Shown here piece by piece: positions 1-7,140 of a DNA stretch of 11,590 nucleotides. The stretch covers positions 1 through 11,590 of the forward strand of contig CAMTOM010000020.1 of the NCBI GenBank assembly GCA_947074125.1, given 5' to 3'. The position numbers were made by a program, and so were the translations under genes. This DNA comes from an uncultured Desulfovibrionaceae bacterium. Its GTDB lineage: Bacteria > Desulfobacterota > Desulfovibrionia > Desulfovibrionales > Desulfovibrionaceae. The notes under the pieces were generated by a model. That model was not told the origin of the DNA, searched no databases, and saw only the letters and a program-made list of their open reading frames with translations. Numbering within the stretch: the first letter of the stretch is position 1; every line of letters starts with the position of its first letter.

Positions 1-1425
1 TTTGGATAGGGTGCCACACGGGTTAGGTCTATTCGTGCGTAATGCTTCTGGGCTATTGACACTGGGAGTAAATCCCGTGAGGAAATCCAAAGAGAGGAGA
101 CATGCCGCGGTAGCCTGCAATTCTGCATCCGTAAGATCATATGCGGGCATGGTAGAAGCGCTCATCATGTCGGTGGGCTTCTTGATGTACTTTGTCAGGT
201 ATTCGGTACTTCTTTTCTTGGCTCTCATATTGCACATATCAGGCCCCGTACGGTGTCCGCCCTGTCCCTGGATATTGTGGCAGTAGGAACATTCATATTC
301 GACATAGAGGCGCAAGCCTTGCTGTTCCTGTTCGTTAAGAGCTCTGGAAGGCGTGACGACAATCTTGTTATAGGAGCCAGCCTCAGAGTATGCCTGACAT
401 GTCAGATAGGTAACGCACACCAGAAATGTCATGCCCAGGGCGAGCGATACAGGACGATTGACGATTCCTTTCATGCGGCTTTCGCTACAGAAGGGGACTG
501 CCAGCATGAGGAGAACGCCGCCAATGGGAAGAACCAGGCTGCCCACTGCTTCCCATATACCCGTAAAATACGTGAGCAACTGGAAGAGCCACATATAGTA
601 CCATTCAGGTCTGGGCAGATAGTCTGCTATGAATGTGCCGGCCTTTTCTTCCAGTGGTGCAGGGTAATTGGCTGCCAGCAGCAGGAGGATGCCAAACAGT
701 ATGGCAAAGGCGATGGCAGTACGGTACATATGTTCCGGAAAGAAGCGATAGGGCTTTCCTGTGGAAGGCGGCAGCTTCTCTTCGGCAATACGTTCGCGTG
801 GGTCTGAGAGATTATGCAGGCGAATCATATAGATATGTACCAGCATAAGCACAGCCAGCATGGCGGGTAAAAGCAGGGTGTGGATGGCAAAGAAGCGCGT
901 CAGTGTGAAGCCAGACATGCCTTCGCCACCGAGGATGAAGCGCGTGATATAATCACCAACAACCGCGTATTGACTAGGGATGTTCGCACCAACGACTGTT
1001 GCCCAGTAGGCCTTCATATCCCAGGGCAGCAAATAGCCAGTGAAGCCAAGACCCAGGGTTACGAGAAAGAGCAGGGCGCCGGAAATCCAGGTAAACTGGC
1101 GTGGCTGGACATATGAGCCATGAAAATAGGTAATCATTTGATGGATGAATACCAAAAGAACCATGGCTCCCGCACCCCAGTGGTGCAAGCCGCGCAGCAT
1201 TTGACCTCCGTAGAGATCCTTGGAAATGTACTGTATCGAATCCCATGCTTTGTCTGGAGAGGGAACGTAGAAGAAGGCAAGGACAATCCCAGTGCATACC
1301 ATGATGACGAAAAGAAGAGCGCATAAGGTACCAATCACCGCACTCCAGCCAGTGCCATCGGGGAGTTTTTTGTAGAGGAAAGGCTTAAGGTGTGTTTCCC
1401 AGCCGATGTTTTGGAGGAACTTCAT
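1..1425 (-). CDS. Cytochrome b6/subunit IV-type cytochrome b fused to a C-terminal cytochrome c domain (3' end outside window)
   Basis: The frame is open from the ATG at 1425 to the window edge: 475 codons and no stop. Residues 1-215 resemble cytochrome b6. Heme ligand candidates are H81/H95 (spacing 14) and H182/H197 (spacing 15), and the 15-residue second spacing is the b6 rather than the bc1 pattern. Residues 236-343 resemble subunit IV, with the Qo-site PEWY motif at 273-276. I count seven membrane helices, so with a cytoplasmic N-terminus residue 345 onward is periplasmic. That fits the cytochrome c domain, which has CSYCH at 379-383 and a likely axial Met in MPAY at 426-429. The Cys that binds the extra heme c in b6f and Bacillus enzymes (YCLGG region) has no counterpart at the aligned position, although C35 and C44 lie nearby. 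The start overlaps the stop of the upstream Rieske fusion gene by one base (TAATG), implying translational coupling. Expected role: quinol oxidation with electron transfer to periplasmic cytochromes. More domains may follow beyond the edge. Confidence 0.93.
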   Translation of the reverse strand, partial: MKFLQNIGWETHLKPFLYKKLPDGTGWSAVIGTLCALLFVIMVCTGIVLAFFYVPSPDKAWDSIQYISKDLYGGQMLRGLHHWGAGAMVLLVFIHQMITYFHGSYVQPRQFTWISGALLFLVTLGLGFTGYLLPWDMKAYWATVVGANIPSQYAVVGDYITRFILGGEGMSGFTLTRFFAIHTLLLPAMLAVLMLVHIYMIRLHNLSDPRERIAEEKLPPSTGKPYRFFPEHMYRTAIAFAILFGILLLLAANYPAPLEEKAGTFIADYLPRPEWYYMWLFQLLTYFTGIWEAVGSLVLPIGGVLLMLAVPFCSESRMKGIVNRPVSLALGMTFLVCVTYLTCQAYSEAGSYNKIVVTPSRALNEQEQQGLRLYVEYECSYCHNIQGQGGHRTGPDMCNMRAKKRSTEYLTKYIKKPTDMMSASTMPAYDLTDAELQATAACLLSLDFLTGFTPSVNSPEALRTNRPNPCGTLSK

Positions 1426-2765
1426 TATACCACCTCCACCTTAAGAGTGTCATTTTCGATTTTCCAGGCAAGCTGCGGCAGAGGGCGTGGGGGTGGCCCT
1501 GCGACAACGTCACCGTTGCGATCAAATGCACCACCATGACATGCGCATTTAAAGCGTCCGCTCAGTTCATCCCAACTCACCGCACAACCAAGGTGCGGGC
1601 AGGAATTGCTAAAGCAGACATATTTCCCATCACCATCATTGCGCACCAATACTGTCGTATTGATAGTCTCACTGAAGAAGGCTCGTGTTCGTATGTATTG
1701 CAGACTTACCGTAGAGACTTTGCCTTCTGGGAGTGAAGCTATAGAGGCAAGATCAACCCATTGGGCAGGCTGCTTCTCCAGTGTGGGAGACACAGAAGCC
1801 GCACCGAGAATGCCACCCAATGTCGCCACAGAGCCAACAGCCACAGCGCCCATAAGGAATGAGCGTCGCGAGGCACAGCAAGACTGTTCAGACGTTGCAG
1901 CAGGAACAGGAGGCGGTGTCTGGTATGCCATGGTGTCTTGTTGCTGGTGGGCATGGCAGCTGCAGCTTTCTGCTTGTGGTGCGGGGATTACAGGCGCTTT
2001 GGTGGGCTGCAATTCCGCAGGATGTGCCGGCAAAGGCTTGAGACTTTTGAGATTTTTAAGAGCCAGGCGCTGTATATATTTGATAGCGCGAGTACCGCTG
2101 ATTTGCTTGGGGCATACCTCTGTACAGTTGAATTCCGTACGGCAGTTATAGCAGGAATCCAAAGCTCTTGTGAGGCGCGCTTCAAAGAGGGCATCGCGCT
2201 TGTCTGCCAATAAGGTGAAGGCACGGTTCAAAGCCGCTGGCCCCGCATAGCCTTCATGATAGTTAACCATAGTACAGCTTGAAACACAGCATCCGCAGGC
2301 TATACAGTCGGTAGCCATGCCTATGTCGATGCGTTCTTGTGTGTCGGGACGTATCTGATAGGGTTCGTCTCGCTGTTCTTTTGGTTCAAAGAAGGGAAGG
2401 GCATCATCATATTTTTCAAAAAATGGCCCCATGTCGACTACTAAATCTTTGATAATGGGAAAATGATTCAGTGGGCGCAGGGTGATGTTCTGTTTTGGGG
2501 GAAGCTGGGACACATTCGTTTTACAGGCCAGTCCTTCACGTCCATTGATGACCATGCCACAAGAGCCGCACATATTGACCCGGCAGGCAAAACGAAATGA
2601 AATGGAAGGATCCTGTTCTTTTTGAATGCGCAGGAGAACGTCCAGAATTGTGGTGGTTTCAGGAGCGGGTATATCCAGAGTGAAGGTTGCAAAAGAGCCT
2701 TCTCCACCCGTGGCCGGGTCGTACCGGAATACACGAACCACGCGAGAGGTGTTGTGCTTGTCCAT
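1425..2765 (-). CDS. Fusion of succinate dehydrogenase/fumarate reductase iron-sulfur subunit (SdhB/FrdB) with a Rieske [2Fe-2S] protein
   Basis: The protein has 446 residues. Residues 1-243 form a complete SdhB/FrdB. The plant-type [2Fe-2S] site uses C61, C66, C69 and C81. C154, C157, C160 and C218 fit the [4Fe-4S] cluster, and C164, C208 and C214 the [3Fe-4S] cluster. Residues 244-295 are a Pro/Ala/Gln-rich linker holding C268, C270, H271 and H273. A twin-arginine motif (SRRSFL, 299-304) precedes a hydrophobic segment (305-325). Residues 330-446 are a Rieske domain. CPHLGC (389-394) and CACHGG (407-412) give ligands C389, H391, C407 and H410 and a likely C394-C409 disulfide. The topology is coherent: SdhB in the cytoplasm, one membrane crossing, Rieske in the periplasm. 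The start has a GGGAG ribosome site eight bases upstream and lies 15 bases after the sdhC-like gene. SdhB normally ends near residue 240 and Rieske proteins are normally separate, so this fusion is unusual. Each domain assignment is very secure; assembly into one complex is inference. Confidence 0.95.
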   Translation of the reverse strand: MDKHNTSRVVRVFRYDPATGGEGSFATFTLDIPAPETTTILDVLLRIQKEQDPSISFRFACRVNMCGSCGMVINGREGLACKTNVSQLPPKQNITLRPLNHFPIIKDLVVDMGPFFEKYDDALPFFEPKEQRDEPYQIRPDTQERIDIGMATDCIACGCCVSSCTMVNYHEGYAGPAALNRAFTLLADKRDALFEARLTRALDSCYNCRTEFNCTEVCPKQISGTRAIKYIQRLALKNLKSLKPLPAHPAELQPTKAPVIPAPQAESCSCHAHQQQDTMAYQTPPPVPAATSEQSCCASRRSFLMGAVAVGSVATLGGILGAASVSPTLEKQPAQWVDLASIASLPEGKVSTVSLQYIRTRAFFSETINTTVLVRNDGDGKYVCFSNSCPHLGCAVSWDELSGRFKCACHGGAFDRNGDVVAGPPPRPLPQLAWKIENDTLKVEVV

Positions 2766-2780
2766 AAGGTACTCCCAGAG

Positions 2781-3119
2781 TTAGTAAATGACGAACCACA
2801 CAATAAGTACAAGAGCAACTGCGATGCCTAACAACCAATATATGAGATCTCGCTGGTATTTGATATTAACGAGATTGAGATCCAGGAGTATAACGCGCAA
2901 ACCAAGTGCAGCATGGAAAGCCAGCACGGTAAGCAGCATGAACTGGACAAAAGGTTTATACGTGTAAAATAAATGCAGTACTAAAAATATAACAATACCA
3001 ACAGCACTGATACGTTGTAACAACCATGCCCACATACCAACGTGCGTTCTGCCACGGCGATATGGATCAAGTTCTCCCCATTGCAAAGGTGACCGAGCTT
3101 CAGATTTCATTTCTCTCAT
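2781..3119 (-). CDS. Succinate dehydrogenase/fumarate reductase membrane anchor, SdhC/SdhD-like, three helices
   Basis: A 112-residue membrane protein lying between the flavoprotein and iron-sulfur genes. Helices are near 30-52, 57-79 and 92-111, after a charged cytoplasmic N-terminus. The segment QRISAVG (35-41) matches the Arg/Ser quinone-site region of SdhC. H49 in helix 1 and H69 in helix 2 are candidate heme b ligands, and H69-x3-G-L-R...D80 recalls the HxxxGxRHxxxD pattern of anchor subunits. The ATG at 3119 has a GGAGAG ribosome site about six bases upstream. Gaps of 47 bases (to sdhA) and 15 bases (to the sdhB fusion) leave no room for a second anchor. Two-subunit anchors have six helices and one-subunit anchors about five, so this is either half an anchor or a very small one. 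A partner might lie beyond the left edge, act as a homodimer, or be replaced by cytochrome b. Confidence 0.85.
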   Translation of the reverse strand: MREMKSEARSPLQWGELDPYRRGRTHVGMWAWLLQRISAVGIVIFLVLHLFYTYKPFVQFMLLTVLAFHAALGLRVILLDLNLVNIKYQRDLIYWLLGIAVALVLIVWFVIY

Positions 3120-3166
3120 GTTATCTCTCCAGTATGCCTTTTGTTAGTTTGCGTATATCGTAAGCG

Positions 3167-4888
3167 TTATTTTTTCCATGTCAGACATTCTTGCAGAGAC
3201 TTTCTGCTGAAAACAACAGGCTTTTTCTCTGTTTCAGGTTTTCCATTATCCCCTTTGATAAGGAAAGTATTGAAGAGACCGTAGTCATTGCGCTGTTCAG
3301 GGAAATCAAGTCTTGTGTGTGCCCCACGTGTTTCATCCCGCAGCATGGCGGATGCGGTGGCTATGACTGAGACATCGAGCAGGTTTTGTGTGTCCAGCCA
3401 GACATTATAGACCATATTGTAGCAATTGTTGCCGGAGACAGCGCAGTAAGCATGCTCTTTTTTGAGTGTGTCAAAAGTGCCATATGCTTTTTCCATATCT
3501 TCCTTATTGCGGACAACGCCTACTTGCAGCCAGTTGACTTCCTGAAGGTCTTTGCGGACAGTCAGGGGATTATTCCCAGAATCCTTGCGGAAAGGTTCTT
3601 GCAGTTTTTGAATCAGGCTATCCACCATGCCAGGAGCTGTTTCCTTGATGGAACATTCTTTTGCCAGGAATCGCGCTATGGACTTTCCGGCAAGGCGACC
3701 ATAAACGCAGGATTCGCAAATGCCGTTACCACCAAGGCGATTGGCGCCATGTACGCCGCCTGCGTCTTCACCAGCGACAAAGAGTTTGTTCAGATTGGTT
3801 TTGCAATCCACATCAATGGCCGCCCCGCCCATGAAGAAGTGGGCTGATGGCGAAACGGGAACAGGTCCTCGTGCCAGATCATAGCCAAACTGGGCACATC
3901 GTTCTGCCATGCCAGGGAAGTTCTGGAGCACAAACTCAGCGCCAAGGTGTGCGGCATTGATATGAACGCCGCCTTCAGAACAGGCACGCCCAGCCAGCAT
4001 TTCCAGATAGGCAGAACGGCTTACAATGTCGCGTGTGGCACGCTCTGCGGCTTCTGGTGCATGGCGCAGCATATAGCGTTCATTTTCCCCATTGTATAAA
4101 TAGGCTCCAGCACCGCGCAGACCTTCTTCAAGCAATGCACCAGCCACAACGCTGCCTGGAATAATGAGTCCCGTTGGATGGAACTGTATCATTTCCATAT
4201 CGCGCATGCGTGTGCCTGCGCGGTACAGCATGGCAATGCCATCAGCCGATTTTTCTGGGCCAGGAGCGTGGAAGCGATACTGTGTGGGGCCACCACCAGT
4301 GGCTACAAGAGTAGCTGCGGCTTCCACTGCAATAAACTCACCCGTGCGCATGTTGAAAAGCAGCGCTCCGGTGACGGTCTGCCCTGAAGCGTCCAGAAGC
4401 AGTTCCACGGCACGTGTTTCTTCAAGGACGGGAATACGGCGCTTGAATATTTGTTCCGTGGTACGGCTGATGATTTCAATACCGGTGAGGTCTCCTTTGT
4501 GCACGGTTCTGTCGAAGGACTGTCCGGCGAAGGGTTTTTGGTGGATATGCCCGTCAGGATGACGGTCAAAGAAGCAGCCGCAAACGGTTTCCAGCTCTTT
4601 TACTGTAGGCGTTGCTTCGCGTACCAGTTGTTCAGCCAAATCTTGATCATTGATAAACTTGCCGCCCAACAAGGTATCCATAAGATGCTTTTCATGGGAA
4701 TCAGCAGGATCAAGAACCACATTGAAGCCCCCTTGAACCATGCGACTGCATCCGCCTTTACCTTTTAAGGCTTTGGAAGCAATGAGGATATCAAGATCAG
4801 GCATCGCATCATAAGCATAGATGGCCGCCAGTTCTGCGGCTGCCCCCATACCAATGATAAGCAGATCAGTTTTGCGTGTTGTCACCAT
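3167..4888 (-). CDS. sdhA: Succinate dehydrogenase/fumarate reductase flavoprotein subunit
   Basis: A 573-residue flavoprotein of the SdhA/FrdA/aspartate oxidase family. Active-site residues are in place: H237 (QFHPTG), E254/E255, R286 (TRDIVSR), H350 (SAHFFMGG) and R384 (HGANRLGGNG). It should interconvert succinate and fumarate with electrons passing to SdhB. Two things are odd. The nucleotide-binding loop reads GMGAAAE (13-19) rather than GxGxxG. The segment that normally carries the covalent-FAD histidine (SHTVAAQGG) reads GGCSRMVQGG (45-54), with no His; an ungapped alignment puts C47 there. FAD is therefore probably non-covalent. I chose the ATG at 4888: it has a GAGG ribosome site five bases upstream and begins right at the FAD fold. 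An in-frame ATG at 5002 would add 38 residues unlike the family and would lie at or before the predicted transcription start. This is the first gene of the respiratory operon. The reaction direction cannot be read from sequence. Confidence 0.93.
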   Translation of the reverse strand: MVTTRKTDLLIIGMGAAAELAAIYAYDAMPDLDILIASKALKGKGGCSRMVQGGFNVVLDPADSHEKHLMDTLLGGKFINDQDLAEQLVREATPTVKELETVCGCFFDRHPDGHIHQKPFAGQSFDRTVHKGDLTGIEIISRTTEQIFKRRIPVLEETRAVELLLDASGQTVTGALLFNMRTGEFIAVEAAATLVATGGGPTQYRFHAPGPEKSADGIAMLYRAGTRMRDMEMIQFHPTGLIIPGSVVAGALLEEGLRGAGAYLYNGENERYMLRHAPEAAERATRDIVSRSAYLEMLAGRACSEGGVHINAAHLGAEFVLQNFPGMAERCAQFGYDLARGPVPVSPSAHFFMGGAAIDVDCKTNLNKLFVAGEDAGGVHGANRLGGNGICESCVYGRLAGKSIARFLAKECSIKETAPGMVDSLIQKLQEPFRKDSGNNPLTVRKDLQEVNWLQVGVVRNKEDMEKAYGTFDTLKKEHAYCAVSGNNCYNMVYNVWLDTQNLLDVSVIATASAMLRDETRGAHTRLDFPEQRNDYGLFNTFLIKGDNGKPETEKKPVVFSRKSLQECLTWKK

Positions 4889-5015
4889 AGATGCCTCGCA
4901 TTGTGCAGTGTGTATGGTGCACTGCCACATGACAATAGTTGAAAGTGCGTGAAGTGAATTCATGTTGTGCATGAATTCAAAAACCTTCCAGACAATGTAC
5001 ATTTGCTTTTAACAA

Positions 5016-5031
5016 AGCAAAGATCAGACCA
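5016..5031 (-). promoter_or_regulatory. Sigma-54 (-24/-12) promoter of the sdhA operon
   Basis: The minus strand reads TGGTCTGATCTTTGCT, against the consensus TGGCAC-N5-TTGCW. The invariant GG and GC are exactly ten bases apart and TTGCT is perfect; the mismatches are in the CAC of the -24 box. Transcription would start near 5005, about 117 bases before the sdhA ATG. Three related 16-bp sites lie 92-134 bases upstream of that start, the usual distance for a sigma-54 activator. This is a visual match only. Confidence 0.65.
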
Positions 5032-5089
5032 TAATTTCATTATTTTTTTGTCTGTAAATTCAATATATTATGTATCGTGTAGTATGAAG

Positions 5090-5147
5090 TGTCCAATTTT
5101 GGTCACATTATGCCCAGATTTAGTCTTTTTTGTACGTGTTATGGGCA
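5090..5147. promoter_or_regulatory. Three tandem candidate activator sites upstream of sdhA
   Basis: Three 16-bp sites are centred near 5097.5, 5118.5 and 5139.5, so each is about two helical turns (21 bp) from the next. The first (TGTCCAATTTTGGTCA) is a good imperfect palindrome. The second starts TGCCCAGATTTAG. Read on the minus strand, bases 5107-5123 match 15 of 17 bases of the second suyA site (7128-7144). The third keeps only the GGGCA half. The spacing and sequence match the pair upstream of suyA, which suggests the same regulator binds both. Binding is inferred. Confidence 0.5.
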
Positions 5148-5208
5148 TATATGCGTAATATTGAGCACAATATTTTCATGATACGTCTGCTTTTTCTGGT
5201 AAAAGGTG

Positions 5209-5236
5209 AAAAAAATAGCCACAAGATGTGGTTATT
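5209..5236 (-). terminator. Intrinsic terminator of the suyAB transcript
   Basis: On the minus strand a 10-bp stem (AATAACCACA/TGTGGCTATT, one mismatched pair) with a 3-base loop is followed directly by seven T residues. It lies about 160 bases past the suyB stop and ahead of the sdhA control region. It therefore insulates the sdhA operon from suyAB read-through and supports two separate transcripts. Confidence 0.8.
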
Positions 5237-5352
5237 GTAAAAGATGCGAATAGCGTAATGAAATATCTTGGTTCATTGAAGATATCGCATGCAGTAAGGT
5301 CTGTACTCACAAAGAGTAGAGAGCGTCGTATATTGCAGGATACTGGAGGGTT

Positions 5353-5383
5353 GCCTTTCCCCCACTGGAGGGGGGGGAAAGGC
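5353..5383. repeat. GC-rich perfect hairpin just downstream of suyB
   Basis: Arms GCCTTTCCCCC (5353-5363) and GGGGGAAAGGC (5373-5383) are perfectly complementary over 11 bp around a 9-base loop, starting 12 bases past the suyB stop. No T-tract follows on either strand, so it is not a classic intrinsic terminator. It may protect the suyAB mRNA 3' end or pause polymerase before the terminator at 5209-5236. Confidence 0.7.
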
Positions 5384-5394
5384 AGGGGAGGTTG

Positions 5395-6555
5395 CTAGGC
5401 GCTTTCGTACAGACGGGTCATGACAAATTCGCGATGTCCAAGAACTTCAGCGGCAGTGTTACGACCGTTACAGGTACGGGTGAGCATATCCAGGAGGAGA
5501 TCGCCAGCTTCGTCCAGGTTCAATTCTCGGCGCAATATGCCAGAAACATCAACATCAATGTGTTCTTTCATCGTGCGTACCGTGCGCGGATTGGCCGAAA
5601 GTTTGATGACAGGAAGGATGGGATTGCCAATGATATTTCCCTGTCCTGTGGGGAAGAAGTGAGCCACAAAGCCACCTGCGGCAGCGAGCGTTACCATTTC
5701 AGCCGCTGCTGATGAAGAATCCATGAACCACAAACCAGGGCCAGTGGGGCTTTCTGCTTTATCAAGGCAGCCGATTACAGGGGCTTTACGTCCGATTTTC
5801 TGGACGTTACCCAAAGCTTTTTCTTCAATAGTGGTCAGACCACCTTCGATATTGCCTTTTGTGGGCTGGGAGTCGCAGAGGTCATCGGTTTTATGGTCAT
5901 CAACAACCTTGGCATAGCGGTCAAAAAAGTATTGGAATTTCTTGCCTATTTCAGCGTTGGCGCAACGAGCCAGAACAAGATGTTCGCCGCCAGTGATTTC
6001 AGTGGTTTCGCCAAAGAGGGTTGTCGCGCCTGCTTCCCACAATTTATCAAAAGCGTTACCTACTGTAGGATTGGAAGCAATGCCGGAGGTGGTATCAGAT
6101 TCACCGCATTTGCAGGAAACCCAAAGCTCATTCACGCTGCAAGGGACGCGTAACTGTTCTGTGGCGATGTGCATGAATTCTTTCGCTTTGCGGGATGCGT
6201 CGCAAATAGTGTTCAGATCACCATTTTTTTCAATGGCAAAACCAGCAACAGGCTTGCCTGTCTTGGCGATGCCGTCCACAATGCGCTGTGTCCATACAGG
6301 CTCAATACCGATGACAATGACGGCTGCCACATTGGGATTGCAACCAGTGCCAATAAGAGTGCGGAAGTGCAAATCAAGATCTTCACCGAACTGGAGACGA
6401 CCATAGGCATGTGGTAAGGCGAGGGTTCCTTTGACATTGTTAGCGACAGCTTCACAGGCGGCATTGGAAAGGTCATCAAGAGGAAGGATGATGACGTGAT
6501 TGCGAATGCCCACACGACCATTTTCGCGGCGGTAGCCGAAGAATTCCTTTTTCAT
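5395..6555 (-). CDS. suyB: (R)-sulfolactate sulfo-lyase, large subunit
   Basis: A 386-residue member of the UxaA/altronate dehydratase family, the usual length for SuyB. Together with SuyA it splits (2R)-3-sulfolactate into pyruvate and sulfite in the cytoplasm. Family landmarks include GTGCNPN (70-76, C72), SCKCGESDTTSG (147-158, C148/C150), GETTEITGGEH (182-192), SQPTKGNIEGGLTTIEEKALG (229-249) and FPTGQGN (301-307). These match what I recall of SuyB sequences rather than altronate or galactarate dehydratases. The ATG at 6555 has an AAGGTG ribosome site nine bases upstream. An in-frame GTG at 6567 would overlap that site and the suyA end, so I reject it. suyA ends five bases upstream, so the two form one operon. 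The sulfite released would feed dissimilatory sulfite reductase, which is not in this window. Confidence 0.92.
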   Translation of the reverse strand: MKKEFFGYRRENGRVGIRNHVIILPLDDLSNAACEAVANNVKGTLALPHAYGRLQFGEDLDLHFRTLIGTGCNPNVAAVIVIGIEPVWTQRIVDGIAKTGKPVAGFAIEKNGDLNTICDASRKAKEFMHIATEQLRVPCSVNELWVSCKCGESDTTSGIASNPTVGNAFDKLWEAGATTLFGETTEITGGEHLVLARCANAEIGKKFQYFFDRYAKVVDDHKTDDLCDSQPTKGNIEGGLTTIEEKALGNVQKIGRKAPVIGCLDKAESPTGPGLWFMDSSSAAAEMVTLAAAGGFVAHFFPTGQGNIIGNPILPVIKLSANPRTVRTMKEHIDVDVSGILRRELNLDEAGDLLLDMLTRTCNGRNTAAEVLGHREFVMTRLYESA

Positions 6556-6560
6556 AATGC

Positions 6561-6845
6561 TTACCACCTTTTGGTTTTAACGTTATGGACATGCAAGTGT
6601 TCGCCTTTTTTAATAGGAGCCACAACCTTGCCAATGTCTGTATTGTACTTGATAACAGTATCTCCAACGGCAAAATCCTTGAGAGCGACTTTGTGCCCAA
6701 TAGGAATATCACTGAGTACTTTAAACTGGATGGTTTTGTTTTCTTGCATTATCCAGCCGGTGCAATCGCTGCCAGCTTTGAGTCCTTCCACCACCACAAC
6801 GCCGACGCCGTCCACTTCTTCGTGAACCACAAAATCGATGGCCAT
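6561..6845 (-). CDS. suyA: (R)-sulfolactate sulfo-lyase, small subunit
   Basis: A 94-residue SAF-domain protein, the small partner of SuyB. The landmarks VHEEVDGVGVVVVEG (7-21), DIPIGHKVAL (46-55), YNTDIGKV (67-74) and the C-terminal HLHVHNVKTKRW (83-94) fit SuyA. The size, and the five-base gap to suyB, match the split two-subunit form of this family; uronate dehydratases are often one fused chain. The ATG at 6845 has an AGGAG ribosome site five bases upstream. The predicted sigma-54 start near 6993 leaves an untranslated leader of about 147 bases. Confidence 0.92.
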   Translation of the reverse strand: MAIDFVVHEEVDGVGVVVVEGLKAGSDCTGWIMQENKTIQFKVLSDIPIGHKVALKDFAVGDTVIKYNTDIGKVVAPIKKGEHLHVHNVKTKRW

Positions 6846-7002
6846 GTTAGCTCCTGATAGGTTGATGCATGATTATGGTGCCGTATTCCGGCGGCCTGTG
6901 ACACTCTTTTGCCCCTGTCAGGACAAGTAGAGAGGAAAACGATACATTTGTAGGTATTTGATTGCCTATGTTATGTTTCGTTAGCCAGTCTGCTTTATAG
7001 AG

Positions 7003-7018
7003 AGCAAGAAGCGTTCCA
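7003..7018 (-). promoter_or_regulatory. Sigma-54 (-24/-12) promoter of suyAB
   Basis: The minus strand reads TGGAACGCTTCTTGCT, one base off the consensus TGGCAC-N5-TTGCW, with exact spacing between GG and GC. Transcription would begin near 6993. Two palindromes lie about 120 and 140 bases upstream, and a sigma-54 activator gene is immediately upstream. Agreement of promoter, upstream sites and regulator makes this one of the safer regulatory calls here. Confidence 0.82.
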
Positions 7019-7104
7019 TGGTATGTCTGGGGGATAATATTTTGAAAAGACATATAATATTTTGCTTGTGCAAGAATGTAGATATGCTTTTATAAAGCGA
7101 GTAT

Positions 7105-7140
7105 TGCCCTTATTAGGGCAATGATGCCTAAATTTGGGCA
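7105..7140. promoter_or_regulatory. Two tandem 16-bp palindromes, candidate activator sites for suyAB
   Basis: TGCCCTTATTAGGGCA (7105-7120) and TGCCTAAATTTGGGCA (7125-7140) are each palindromic at all but one position per arm. Their centres are 20 bp apart, so they lie on the same helix face. Shared core: TGCCY-N6-GGGCA. Together with the sigma-54 promoter 100-140 bp downstream, they look like the upstream activating sequence for the Fis-type regulator at 7286-8869. Confidence 0.7.

Noticed and set aside
253..807. Plus-strand open frame of 184 codons opposite the cytochrome b gene
   Set aside because: The minus strand encodes an unmistakable cytochrome b with all heme ligands; the plus-strand frame is its shadow.
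1425..1931. Separate Rieske protein starting at the internal ATG (residue 279, base 1931)
   Set aside because: The bases upstream contain no ribosome site and the SdhB frame runs through without a stop, so a single fusion is favoured. A minor second product is not excluded.
4889..5002. Upstream in-frame ATG at 5002 extending sdhA by 38 residues
   Set aside because: The added residues do not resemble the family, the codon lies at or before the predicted transcription start near 5005, and the ATG at 4888 has a proper ribosome site.
6556..6567. GTG start at 6567 for suyB
   Set aside because: It would overlap the suyA stop and the ribosome site that serves the ATG at 6555; that ATG gives the expected protein length.
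6867..6882. CGGCAC...TGCA as a sigma-54 promoter close to suyA
   Set aside because: GG and GC are 12 bases apart instead of 10, and transcription would start only about 10 bases before the ATG.
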